Origin: Brachionus manjavacas
Taxonomy: Eukaryota; Rotifera; Eurotatoria; Ploima; Brachionidae
Direction: 5' to 3'
Assembly: GCA_019054805.1 (NCBI GenBank)
Contig: JAHQIY010000001.1
Span: 5,408,501-5,472,500 of the forward strand
Length of the DNA stretch: 64,000 bases
Both the position numbers and the translations under genes were made by a program. Numbering within the stretch: the stretch's first letter is position 1; every line of letters begins with the position of its first letter. Positions 22,138 to 33,183 of the stretch are shown here, piece by piece. Under the pieces are notes generated by a model that ran no database searches, was not told where the DNA came from, and saw only the letters and a list, made by a program, of their open reading frames with translations.

Positions 22138-22443
22138 TTTAACATAAATCCTTAAATTAATAAAAGGAATTAATTATTATCAGCCGATGAAGATCAGTTT
22201 AATATGGCGGCTGAAGGAAAATTACACAATAGTCGTGGGTTAATTGACGGAAAACCCATGAGAATTTCGTTCGCTTGTGGTGCAACCGTCTCGAAAATTT
22301 CAAACGAAATGATTTACAAACATGAAATGGAGACCATTCCGACGAACAAGCAAGTAAAAATTGCAGACAACTCTGTTTTAAAATTTGATAAAATTTTAAA
22401 GCGACAGAGAAGTGGACATAGAATCACATCTAGAAAGTGTTAG

Positions 22444-23282
22444 GAAAGGTACAATGGATAAAAAATCTGATAGAGTGACAATTAGAAAACAGAGATTAAT
22501 TCTTAAAATTTAAGGGTAAATTCTTGTTTTAATAATGCTTTGGTTCATATTGAAAATAATAAAAATGTTTAGATTTATTTCATTTATTTATAAAATATTT
22601 AGCATAAAAAATTTAAAAAATAACACAAAAATAAATAACACTGAAGAAATAAATTCTAATTAAAAAAATGTGAAAAATAAATAAAACAAAATAAACCTAA
22701 TAAATTTTACAACTTGTTTAAACCGTTGATGTCATAAAAATATGGAATATAATAGAAAATTCAAGAGAATAGAGAATGGACCGAAACAAAAAAGATCAAT
22801 CAGGCAACTTACCCTGAGATTTTTATTTTCCTCTTTCTTATTATCTTTATTTCTTTTTATCTATACTTTACATATTTTTCTCGAAAGATGGTTTTTAAAT
22901 TTTTTATTTTCCGATCATCAGGGTCGATGATGGCTTAACCGGGAGGATCTACTTTCATCATTCACTTACCTGATGATCAACTCGTGTTTAAATCATTTTT
23001 ACAGAATACGTGAGATATTACTTAAAAGCTCTAAACTCGAACACATTTATATCACTTTTAATCAATTAAAAATTCAATCAAAAATCAAATATTCTATTTG
23101 TTGTTTAGCTCTAAATTTAGTAACAAAATTATTTTAATTAAGTCAAATGATATAGAAAATTGAATGATTGTTTTATAAGATTCTCTTTTACTTTTTCCTA
23201 AAGATTAAAATTAAATTATGTGAAAATTAGATATATCTTTTAAATTTTAATTAGAAAAATGAAAGACTTGGAAATTTAATAC
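22444..23282. other. AT-rich spacer with an open frame of doubtful value
   Basis: A 62-codon frame at 22742-22930 is hydrophobic and probably accidental. ACCCTGAG near 22811 and TCAGGGT near 22918 form a loose inverted pair. Nothing else is supported. Confidence 0.4.
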
Positions 23283-23290
23283 TATTAAAC

Positions 23291-23392
23291 CAGACTTGTT
23301 TTTAAGTCACAAGTTTCAAGTCAAGTCAAGTCAATGACATGACTTAAATTTTTCTGACTTAGACTTTAAACTGTGATTTAAAAACAAGTCTG
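23291..23392. mobile_element. 102-bp hAT-like MITE with perfect 8-bp TSD
   Basis: The left end is CAGACTTGTTTTTAAGTCAC and the right end on the other strand is CAGACTTGTTTTTAAATCAC: 21 bases with one mismatch. The flanks are TATTAAAC at 23283-23290 and again at 23393-23400, an exact 8-bp target duplication. The interior is mainly AAGTC/GACTT repeats. An 8-bp duplication with a CAG start fits hAT elements. It is too short to code for anything. Confidence 0.9.
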
Positions 23393-23400
23393 TATTAAAC

Positions 23401-24436
23401 TATTAATGATTACAACTGATATGTCGAAAACTCCTTTAAAAATCAGTGTTCTGCACAAATTCTTCTAATACTCAAAAATTATGATTAATTAAGATTTCCC
23501 AGTTAATTATAATTTAAAAATCAAAATGAATTTAAAAAAAAATATTAAGCCGTCATACCAACAATTATATCATCATAATTAAAAAATGATTGTTTATTAA
23601 AAATTAAACGTGGCCCGGGGACAGAGTCCTGGTTTAGGATAACAGGTAAGCAGAAAGTTTTGGTCTTTTTAATAAATTAGTCTAAAATTAAATTTTATTT
23701 TGGAGTTTTTCTTAATATTTTAAACCCAAATGTGTGAAAAAAACTAAAATTTGCATACATATATTTACGATAAGTAACTTCAATATTTAAATATACTGCT
23801 TTTAAAATTGTTTTAATCAATTTTTATGCATCATAAAATAAAGCTTATCTCTAGGCACAAATTTGTTTCTTATAGTTTATTTATTTGTTTTTTGTACCGA
23901 ATACGAGCTTCTTCAGAATAAATAAAAAAAAAATAAAGTTAATAAGCTAAAAAAAATTAAAAATTAAAGTAGCAATTAAATTTTTTTTAATAGCAGATCT
24001 CTAAATTGAAAGTTTATTTTATTTGCAAAAGGCGTAAATTCTATTTTATTAGTAGTAAAAATTTGAGAAGTAACTAATTAACAATTTAAATGATTAATTA
24101 AAACCTGAGTTCACATGACTTCTGGTAAGTAAATTACTTTATGATTGAACAATAATGAATGCTATTTTATTGAATCAATGAACAATAATATAAAAAAAAA
24201 GCGACATTAAGAGATCGACTTCCATTGAAAGATTATTTGAGAGTAAGGGACATTTTGATAGAAAATTGGTCCAAGTTTCTTCAGTAATTTTGGAAAATCG
24301 GGAAAATGACCAATTAAGGAAAATTGGTCCAAATTTGACAGGAATCCAAATTTTTTAACAACGAAAAAGTTCGAAATAATGCCTGAAATATCAACCCATA
24401 AATGGACCCTTTATTTTAAATGGTGCAAAACAAAGA
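23401..24436. other. Spacer with a LINE 3'-end hairpin
   Basis: At about 23880-23935 (minus strand) there is a LINE tail: GAAGAAGCTCGTATTCGGTA then CAAAAAACAAATAAATAAA, a diverged form of the 3' module at 40600. No gene is visible. Confidence 0.5.
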
Positions 24437-24646
24437 AGGGGTTGTGGAGTTCATTTCAATTCCATTTTTTGAATTCAGATAAATTTGAATAACTTTATTA
24501 CTAAAGGATATAATTTTATTTCGTAAAATGCTTAATGTTTAAGCAATTTTGCTTAATCCAAAAAAAATCTGCAATGTAATTGCACCCATGATTAGAATAT
24601 TTTTTAATGGCGCTCAAAATTTAGAAAATTGCAGAGTATTTTACAG
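24437..24646. mobile_element. MITE copy truncated at the right end
   Basis: Begins AGGGGTTGTGGAGTTCATTT and runs co-linear with 9288-9639 through GCTTAATCCAAA, TCTGCAATGTAATTGCAC and AATTGCAGAGTATTTTACA, then stops before the right terminal repeat. Confidence 0.75.
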
Positions 24647-25064
24647 AACAGAGTTGTCATTCGTATTTGAATAAGGATAGTTATGATACTTTCTTTAAAC
24701 TCAACTCAAATAGTTGTAAAATTAGGCAGTCTGCGTAAAGCTGATTCAAAGAAAAAAGCTGATTAATTGATAAAAATATTTTCTTTCTTGTTATGACTAC
24801 TTTTTTTTGCTACTTAAATAATAAAATTGTCACAACAACGATTATATTCAATAAATACATTTACATTTATTAACAACTTAAATATAAAATTGATATAAAA
24901 ATCATTATAAAAAGGAAAAAAAAATCGAAGAAAAGAATTCATCAAAGTTAAATCATTCAAGATTTTCTGACAAGAAATGGTAAACATTTGATTTGAATTT
25001 TTTTATTGTCAATTTTTAATAGAAGTCAAAAAAATGTCTCTTTTTTTATTTTCATTATTTCGGC

Positions 25065-25235
25065 AGCGGGTATGAAGCGGAAGAACTGCGTCATTCTGAT
25101 GCATTGGTTGTCAAGGTGGTTGATGAATATAAAGCGGTTTCTGAACCAAGATATGTCGAATACCCGACTTCATTGCGTGATTGCTATCTTACTTCTTTCT
25201 TTCATGAACTGTCTAATACTTAAACATATAGCAAT
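25065..25235 (+). mobile_element. LINE ORF2 C-terminal fragment
   Basis: The plus frame gives VVDEYKAVSEPRYVEYPTSL then RDCYLTSFFHELSNT and a stop. It matches the end of ORF2 in the LINE at 40560-44990 (VKEYKEGFESRYIEYPTPL, CNCYLTISSFF). A T-rich 3' region follows to about 25320. 5'-truncated copy. Confidence 0.75.
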
Positions 25236-25320
25236 TGTCATTAGTTGTTTAATTTTTTTATTATTTTATTTCTTTCTTTATTTTTTTTTCTTTTTAACTG
25301 TTAAAAAATTTAGATTATAA

Positions 25321-26702
25321 TTTATTATTTAAAAAATTGATATTGACCAATTCTAATTAATTAACAAAATATTTGTAAAGTCTTTGAAATTAAAATTTAA
25401 TTTAATGATAATTTTCTAATCAATTATCTCTTGAAAAATTATTATTTAAATTACTGACCTGACCTAAAATTTAATTTATTTAATTAAAACATTTACAACA
25501 TCGGTAGATTATAAGCTTAGATTAAATCATTGAGGGAAAATTAAAATAAAAGAAATCCAAAATTTCTAAAAAATAACTCTTGATTCTAGACTAAGGTAAA
25601 ACTGATATGCCAAAGTTATTAAAAAACGTTGTTTCAACCTAAACAGTTAAATAGGTGGAAAAAACTGCGGAACATTCAGCAAAATTAGAATGACGATATT
25701 CTAAAGTTTATATCAGTCGAGAAGAATACCAATAATACGATAGATAGAAAATTCAAAATATTCATATTTATTTATACAGTTTATACAGTGTTTTTATTCA
25801 AGGCTAAGAAGTAGGTTATTTTACGATATTTTTCACTGTTTTTGTTTAGCTAATTTAATCAAAAGTGATCTATTACTAGTCGGTAGGAATTTTTAATTTT
25901 ACAAAAAATCACGTTTCTTGTTTTTAACCGTTCCAGAATTTTTAAGAAAAAAAAATAAAATTTTTTTTAGATATAAATATAACTACTCATTGTAAAATTC
26001 GAAGTTTAAAGATAATTCTTTAATAATTTGATAATTTTTAAATTGCTTTAATTATTAGCTCTCGGCAGTTTTCATCAGCCCATCAGATTAAATTGAATCC
26101 TGAATTGAAATATCCTTGATTAGCAGGATTTTTGATTTTTTAGCAAGTTTCATTAGTTATAAAAATATTTTATTCTCTATTTTTTCTTTAACCATAATTA
26201 CTTATTTTTTAATATTCTTAAATGTTTCAAAATACGCTTTAAAAGGGTGTAAAAATAAAAATATGTTTAAAAAAAAGAATAAAGAAGAGATAATGAGACC
26301 AAAAAATTCAAAATCTAATTATTAAATGTTGATGGTTTATAATTCCAAAATAATTATTCTTTTTTTTTTATTTGCTCATTTAATTTTTTTGAGCTAATCA
26401 AGAGAAATTTTTTAAATTTATTTCCACATCTACTATTATATTCATTACTGAAAAAAGTCACTGTCTTTATTCTGTCTTTCTCTTTTGTTTTTATATGGTT
26501 TGGTAAATTTCAGTAACAGAGAAGATGAAAATATTAAATTAATTAACAAAATTGTCAAAAAAAAATACATCTTTTTTTTTAATTTCATCAAGATTTTTTT
26601 GAATATGGGAAAAAAAAACAAGAAAATAATTAAATTGTGAGTTGAGTTTTTGGTTAAAAAAAAAAGTTAAAAATTAGGGATTTGCTTTGATTTTTAAATT
26701 TT
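25321..26702. other. AT-rich spacer upstream of the H2A 3' end
   Basis: No supported gene. A 69-codon plus frame at 26116-26325 is hydrophobic and A/T-run driven; I regard it as chance. Confidence 0.4.
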
Positions 26703-26707
26703 TGTCT

Positions 26708-26723
26708 GGCCTTGAAAAAGGCC
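26708..26723 (-). terminator. Histone mRNA 3' stem-loop (H2A)
   Basis: GGCCTTTTTCAAGGCC on the minus strand, 29 bases past the H2A stop. It fits the metazoan consensus (6-bp stem, 4-base loop, GG start) bound by SLBP and used for U7-dependent 3' processing. Confidence 0.93.
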
Positions 26724-26751
26724 TGGGGGTTTAAAACATAAATTTTATTGC

Positions 26752-27141
26752 TTATTCGGCTTTGGAACTTGGACCTTCTTCAGCTTTCTTTGGCAATAGA
26801 ATTGATTGAATGTTTGGCAATACACCACCTTGGGCTATTGTTACACCAGACAACAACTTGTTCAATTCTTCGTCATTTCGAATGGCCAACTGCAAGTGAC
26901 GCGGTATGATTCTTGTTTTTTTGTTGTCTCTTGCAGCGTTGCCGGCTAGTTCGAGAATCTCAGCACTCAAGTATTCTAGAACAGCAGCCAAGTAGACTGG
27001 AGCACCGGCACCAACTCTCTCGGCATAATGACCTTTTCTCAACAGTCTATGAATGCGACCCACTGGAAATTGAAGACCAGCTCTCGACGACCTTGTTTTG
27101 CCTTTGGCTCTTACTTTTCCTCCTTTGCCTCGTCCTGACAT
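26752..27141 (-). CDS. H2A: Histone H2A
   Basis: 129 aa, intronless: start [20 protein letters not shown], acidic patch residues in [14 protein letters not shown], docking region [11 protein letters not shown], tail [10 protein letters not shown]. It has no SQEY end, so it is canonical H2A rather than H2A.X, and the ordinary length argues against H2A.Z or macroH2A. The encoded protein is identical to that of the H2A at 48135-48524. The stem-loop downstream marks it as replication-dependent. It packages DNA with H2B in the nucleosome. It is part of an inverted ~745-bp duplicate; the H2B that accompanies the other copy is missing here. Confidence 0.98.
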   Translation of the reverse strand: MSGRGKGGKVRAKGKTRSSRAGLQFPVGRIHRLLRKGHYAERVGAGAPVYLAAVLEYLSAEILELAGNAARDNKKTRIIPRHLQLAIRNDEELNKLLSGVTIAQGGVLPNIQSILLPKKAEEGPSSKAE

Positions 27142-27446
27142 TTTGCTTCTTTGTTTGCTTGGTAGATTGAATTAGAATATTTATTCTTTTTTAATTGAAA
27201 AGTGGATCTATTTATATTATTAAAGCAAAATTAGAAATTTATTCATAATAAATATTTTAGTTTAAACTTAATTTGCATAAAAACAGAGGTCAAATCGATT
27301 CGATTAAACCAATTATAAACATTCAATTGTTAGATTGGATCCAAAAATTATTTCCGGTCAAAATTTTTTAAAAATTTCGAACAACTCTATTTACAACTTT
27401 GAACTTTTGACTCTTTTGATTTTGTTCATAATATTTCTATTCAGAA
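27142..27446 (-). promoter_or_regulatory. H2A promoter (duplicated block)
   Basis: Inverted near-copy of 47826-48134. It contains an octamer ATGCAAAT (minus strand, 27278-27271), a TATA-like ATATAAATAG about 70 bases before the ATG, and an ATTGG (CCAAT) word upstream. Homology stops at ATTCAGAA near 27446, so the H2B half of the divergent promoter is only partly kept. Confidence 0.75.
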
Positions 27447-27779
27447 ACATAAAATAAAATTATTATCTCATAAGTTTTTTTTTTTTTTTTTTTTTTTTGA
27501 ACCAAAACGAATCAAACCGACTCAAGCCGAACTAGGAGTTTTTTTTAATTACAAAACAAGAAAAGAACTGAAAAAATAAAATAGAAGAGAAAAAAAAAAT
27601 AAAAAATATAAGACAAATTAGGCAATGTTTCTTTTATTTATTTTTTCTTTTACTAAAAAAAGATTGTTAATTTAATAAATTTAATAAATTTTTTTTTTTT
27701 AAATGGCTTTGAGTAATTAAACTCCTTTCACCATTGTTAGAAGAATTTTTAAATAGTGTTAGAGTTTAAATAATTTCAG
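27447..27779. other. Poly(T)/poly(A)-rich spacer
   Basis: Includes an uninterrupted T run at about 27477-27498 and A-rich sequence after it. No gene seen. Confidence 0.5.
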
Positions 27780-28083
27780 AAAGAACAAATTACAAATACA
27801 TTTTAGAAAATTTACAAGCTTTGAATTATCCACTGCTGCAAATACTTTGAGACAATTGACAAGGGAGTTCTAAAGTCAGGCATTCTTGAGCTTTCAACAA
27901 AGACATCAACGTACTCTTTCGAAAGGCTTGTTATTAAAGCGTTTTTGTGACCGAAACAATTTTTTAAGTATCTAATAAACAGTTTTTCTAATCTTAATTT
28001 TATTGGATCTAATTTAGTTTCTTCAAGGAAGTTATAAAAAATAAAAAGTTACATGTGGCACATGTTTAAATAGTTCAAGTCGA
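27780..28083 (-). mobile_element. LINE ORF2 C-terminal fragment
   Basis: The minus frame reads EETKLDPIKLRLEKLFIRYL, KNCFGHKNALITSLSKEYVD and SSRMPDFRTPLSIV, the usual end of Jockey/CR1-type ORF2. At 28050-28083 it shares a ~30-base word (CATGTGGCACATGTTTAAAT, then AGTTCAAGT) with the 3' UTR start of the LINE at 40766-40795. Confidence 0.6.
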
Positions 28084-28139
28084 TTTTTCTGATTGTTCCT
28101 GAATAACTAGTGAGTTAAATTAAAATAGAGCATTTTTAT

Positions 28140-28619
<480 letters not shown>

Positions 28620-28654
28620 TGCAACATTACTTCAATTTCCAAATCAAAACTCCC

Positions 28655-28670
28655 GGCCCTTTTCAGGGCC
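28655..28670 (+). terminator. Histone mRNA 3' stem-loop (H4)
   Basis: GGCCCTTTTCAGGGCC, 36 bases past the H4 stop: 6-bp stem, 4-base loop. It differs in stem sequence from the H2A/H2B version but keeps the pairing. Confidence 0.93.
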
Positions 28671-29127
28671 AAATAAAATTTAAAAAATAAAGCGAAATGA
28701 TTTTATAATTGCTGAAAATCAAAAGTAAATAAATGATTTTCTGAAATATAAGAAGAAGAAAGTGGAAAAAGCTTATAAATAGTGTAGGATGCAAACCAAA
28801 ACTAATGAGACCTAAAACAATAGCTTTCTTAAATAGGCAGTTCTCTTAATCAATCTTTAGATTTCATTTAGATATTATTTCCATTTTTGTTATAAATAAG
28901 AATCAAAACGCCAAAATATACAAATAAAAAATATTTTGAACTGTGTATATTTTTTTGATTCAGAAAATACTTTTTCATTAAACAGTTTTCAATAGTAGAA
29001 TATCTAACAAATTCTGAGGAATTGGAGTGAAGAAATGAAAATGTTATAAAGAAAACAGATAAGTCATATTTTATTTTTGAGATCTATCGAAATTGGTCCC
29101 TCAAGTAAATTAAAACATAGAAAATCC

Positions 29128-30494
29128 TTTTTTTATTTTGTTTTGCAAACTAACAATATTCTTACGGTATTTCCACTTTCTTCTTGTCTGAAAAACTTTT
29201 AAAATTTACAAAATATTTGTTGGTCAAAACATGGTCAACATTTATGTTTTAACTTCATTTTTTTTACTTTATTTCTTTATTCATAATCCTTCTTCTGAAG
29301 GAGTTTAATAAATTACAATAAAAAAATCATTTTTGTTAGTTATTGTTTTCTAGTCGGGTTTCTAAATAATACTTCCTTAACTAAAACTTTTTTTTATTTT
29401 TTTTTAATAAAAATCGCGAAATTTAATCTATAATCTTTCTAATTTATCATTTTATATAAATCAATAGACTCAGACTGTTCATTTGAAAAATGAAAATTTT
29501 TTATATTGTCCTATAAGAAGTAGGCACTTGTAGAACTTAAATGCACATATGAAATCATGAGTAAAAAGAACTTAGAGTAGTTTTAATTAGTTACTTAAAA
29601 TTGTAAAAAAATTACTTCATTTTAAAATGTTTAGAAGCATTAAAACTTAAAACTTGTGATCTTGAATTTTTTTAATTTCACAATTATGATCACTTATTTT
29701 TTTCTTTGGTCATCTAAAAATATAATTTTTTTTTTATATTAAAATCATAGCGTCAAAAAGTTTTTTAATTTTAAATTTTTGGTCACATATCATCCTTGCG
29801 AAATTCATGTTCCCAATTCAGGTCGCATATTTTATGTGACAGATACCACTGAGAGTTGTTTAAAAGTTACACGTCGTAAGTCAAGTCAAAGACTTTAATT
29901 AATTTTTTTTAAAATTTAAATCATTTTTAAACTTTAATCTGAAACTTTGAATACTGGAGGAGCTTAAAATGGCTTTCAAATTACACTGAAGTAATTTTAA
30001 ATTGTTATTTTTATAAACGACCAACCAAAAAAAATTTAAAAATTTTGAACTTAAAAAAATTTTTTGTAATAAATAAATATATTTTTGAATTATAAAACAG
30101 CGTATTTTTAATTTTATTTATTTTAATTTTAAATAATAGTTCACTAATCTACAACAATTCTATTTTTAAATGACAATCAATTTTTTTTAAAATGAAGATT
30201 TAATCATTGAAATGACGGCTTTTACCTTTCTTTAACACATCTATTTAGATCAGCCCATTAGCTTATTATTTTATAAAAATACTGTGTACTCACAATAATC
30301 CTTGAAAAATTTCACGACACAAAAATTAAAATAAACTTAAAATTAAAATTAATATAAATTCGGTTTAAGATAAGTACTCTTTTCTATCATAACTAGATAC
30401 CTTGATTTAAATTTTTTTTTGATTTTTACAAAGTTTGTAGTTTAGTTTTTAAATTGTATTGTTTTAAGTAATTAAATTTAAAAAAAAAATTAAT
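29128..30494. other. AT-rich spacer with transposon traces
   Basis: Near 29296-29306 CTTCTGAAGGAG resembles the LINE 3' hairpin. 29848-29895 carries AGAGTTGTTTAAAAG followed by AAGTCAAGTCAAAG, the terminal and subterminal words of the AAGTC MITE family. No gene is visible. Confidence 0.45.
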
Positions 30495-31684
30495 TTATTT
30501 AAAAAGCCATTTGAACGCAGATGGAAATTCGTGGCCCCAAAATGTCTCATAATGAATACCATCTGGTCGCACAAAAGAAACTAAGTTTTCATAGCCTTTA
30601 TTTAACAAGATATCAACCATTTTGAGCATATTACTGGTCATGTTACGATCACCTTCCATTCCTCCACAAACAAAATACAATTTTGTGTCATCGTACTTTG
30701 TCACTTCTGGAGAATCTACCAAATCAAAGACTGTTGAATTGAACCAGTATGATGGAGAAAAAATAATTAGTTTGCTAAATAAATTTTGATTCTTCATTCC
30801 AGCATAAAAAGTCATCAAACCACCAAACGAACTTCCACCAAGACCAGTAAATTCTCGACCTGGTTTAGTTCTAAAATTTCTATCAACATATGGCTTGACA
30901 TCATTTATTAAAAAATCAACATATCTATCTCCTTTTCCACCTCCTCTTACTGGATGTGTATAAGGCGTTAACTCATCAGTGCGCTGATCTTTTGTCTGTA
31001 GTCCGACAACAATTGCAGTTTCTTTGCCAGAAAAATAATTTCTTTCAATAGTCTCATCAACATTCCATTCATCGCCAAACGAGCTGGATGCATTGTCAAA
31101 AAGATTTTGTCCATCATGCATATATAAAACGGGATATGATTTTAAAGATGAAAAATAGTCGGGTGGAAGATAAATCCAAATTGGTTTAATGGCATTAAAT
31201 TGCGGGTATGGGAAATTGTTGCTTAGAATGAATACGTTTCCCGTAGCTGTGTGTCCTCCTTTAAAATCGTTCCAGTTTTGAATGCGTACCAAATGAGTTT
31301 GCCGGTCGTTTGATGAAATTTTAAGGATTCTGTTTGGCTTAAAATCCCCATTCGAATTTGCTTCACCAGTTGACCATGAACCGCGAGTAAATTTATATTC
31401 GTGATCACCCTGAGCAAGATCTATGACCAATTTGAATAGATTATTCGATAACCTGTTGAATTTGTATTGAGAATGATTCGGGGCCCAGTTGTTAAATGAG
31501 CCTGCGATAAATATGTCATCTTTTAAAGGCGTATAATATCTCGGAACTTGTACAATGTCAAATTCAATTTCTACATTTTTTACCTTATTAAAGGCTTAAG
31601 ATAATTGAAAAAATAACATGTCTAATTATTTAAGTTAAATAAATTACCTAAAAGCGAAAAAATCAATATAACTTTTAAAATCAT
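30495..31684 (-). CDS. Secreted esterase, alpha/beta hydrolase (2 exons)
   Basis: Exon 1 is 31684-31648 and exon 2 is 31594-30495; the 53-bp intron has a GTAATT donor and a TTATCTTAAG acceptor in phase 1. The 378-aa product opens with a short hydrophobic signal peptide, MILKVILIFSLLAF. Residues ~20-120 look like a starch-binding-type beta-sandwich (IFIAGSFNNWAP, then GDHEYKFTRGSW). The rest is the esterase D/enterochelin-esterase fold: IWIYLPPDYF, VLYMHDGQNLFD, nucleophile motif GGSSFGG (Ser about 268) and C-terminal GIHYETFW (His about 360). The acidic residue is not assigned. The likely role is an extracellular or lumenal ester hydrolase; the substrate is unknown. The architecture is commoner in bacteria than in animals, so transfer is possible. 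Starting at the internal TTG near 31430 would lose the signal and half the sandwich. Confidence 0.85.
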
Positions 31685-32290
31685 TGTTTGATATAAATTA
31701 AAGAAAAGAAAATACATAATAAGTAAAAATCAAAAAATAAATTTTTTTTCAAGATGTTAAATTTCTTTGTTAGAATTAAAATGCTAAAATAAAATTTTGT
31801 TGAATTTTGAAATTTTAAAGTACAAGAAATTAGTTTAGTAAAGAAGTTAATATTTTGAAGCCAGCTAGATGAAAATTAGAATTGTAAAAATATTTTATAA
31901 CTATGTTATTAACCATTTCCAATGCAGACATATCTATACTAATTTAGTGCTAATATTTGAAAATTTTTTGAAATTAGAATAATTTCCAAAATTATAATAT
32001 AATATTTTTTTTGATTATATATAATTTTTTCACTAAATTCAAAAATTCTTGATTTGGTAAGAGAATCCTTTTGTAGTTTTAATGAAAGAATGAACACCCA
32101 AAACGCTCAAGCAATTGTTAGATTAAAATAAATGCCAAAAAGAAAGAAAGCATTTTGGAGTTTAGAAATCATTTCAACAGATTAATTTTTTTTTTCGAAC
32201 TGAAAGTCTTTTTCTGAACTTAAAAAGTACTTTTACATTAAATATTTAGTGTATTACATTGATAACATTTTTTATTTTAAAAGTATTTTT
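31685..32290. other. AT-rich upstream region of the esterase
   Basis: No gene. TATA-like words are everywhere and none can be singled out. Confidence 0.4.
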
Positions 32291-32338
32291 TTCTTAATAA
32301 AATCGTTTTATTCAAGTATAAAACGATTTTATTAAGAA
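32291..32338. repeat. Perfect 21-bp inverted repeat (hairpin)
   Basis: TTCTTAATAAAATCGTTTTA(T) and its exact complement flank the 6-base loop TCAAGT. All 21 pairs match. No homologous gene end or histone-type signal is near. Confidence 0.9.
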
Positions 32339-33183
32339 TGAATAACTCCAGATGATGTTCAGAGATAAGGGATGTTAACACAGTCAAAACGACGAGCAAG
32401 AGTAAATATTGGAAATACTATCGAAAGTTCCAGCATTCATAAACACTATGTAAAAAATGACCCAAAAATATTGAATAAAGAGCTTAATATGATTGAAATA
32501 TATCCAGTTTCGATTTTAAGAAAAGAAATTTCCTTCGTTAAAAAAATGCTTTATTAAAAATCTAAATAATAAGTGGCCGCTCTTTACCAAGAGTAAGCCT
32601 GCTAACAAATATAAGAGAGAGAGAAAGAAAAAGAGAAGTCTTCTAATTCTAATTCTATTCGAATTCTATATATATGTGGTATGTTCTATTGTGTTTTATA
32701 AAAATTTTAAAAACAATTTTAAAATGCAGTGAAAATGTGCGATGAATGAGATATTTTATTTTAAAAATATCTGGAGAAATTTTTTGTTTTGTCGTTCTAT
32801 TTAAATTGAATATAGTGTTTCAATAAAGATTTTTTGTTTAAGAAAATTTTTAGAAAATATATTAAAAATTCTATTAAAAACATTGTTTTTTATTAATTCT
32901 AAATAAAATTTTTAATCTTTAGACTATTTTCTTATTTAAAAATTTTCTTCAAGTAGAAAGACTTTAAAAGAACAGCCTGTTCTTTATTTAAAACTGGACT
33001 CATTGTGAAAGCAATTTTGAATGAAAGGTAGCTAATTATTACTAATTGGTCCACTTTTTTAATAAAAATTTGTAGGGTTGTTAATTGAACTGGATTTCAA
33101 ATTTTTGAAGTTTTTGAGATAACTTCAAGTTTATTTTTCAACACTTCGAAATTTTCGAAATTCTTTGCTTAGATTTTGAGGAG
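32339..33183. other. Spacer with a doubtful 61-codon frame
   Basis: A plus frame at 32372-32557 (QSKRRARVNIGNTIESSSIH, LNKELNMIEIYPV) has a fairly protein-like composition but I recognise no family. GAGA repeats lie at about 32610-32632. The rest is AT-rich. Confidence 0.35.

Larger units (their letters stand above)
21545..22443 (+). pseudogene. Ty3/Gypsy gag-protease remnant
   Basis: A gag-like stretch at about 21590-21700 reads NVPKFFGNINDNVDAWTFIK then FTANWVTR. After an AAGTC-repeat insertion it continues in fragments to about 22030. At 22204-22443 an open frame reads GLIDGKPMRISFACGATVSK and QVKIADNSVLKF, the layout of a Gypsy retropepsin (LIDGxPVRxxxDTGATVS). The catalytic DTG is replaced by ACG, so the protease is dead. 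An (AAT)n-hairpin module is inserted between the two parts. Confidence 0.65.

Noticed and set aside
26913-27170. 85-codon frame antisense to H2A (also at 48106-48363)
   Set aside because: Shadow of the conserved H2A codons; present in both H2A copies only because the gene is duplicated.
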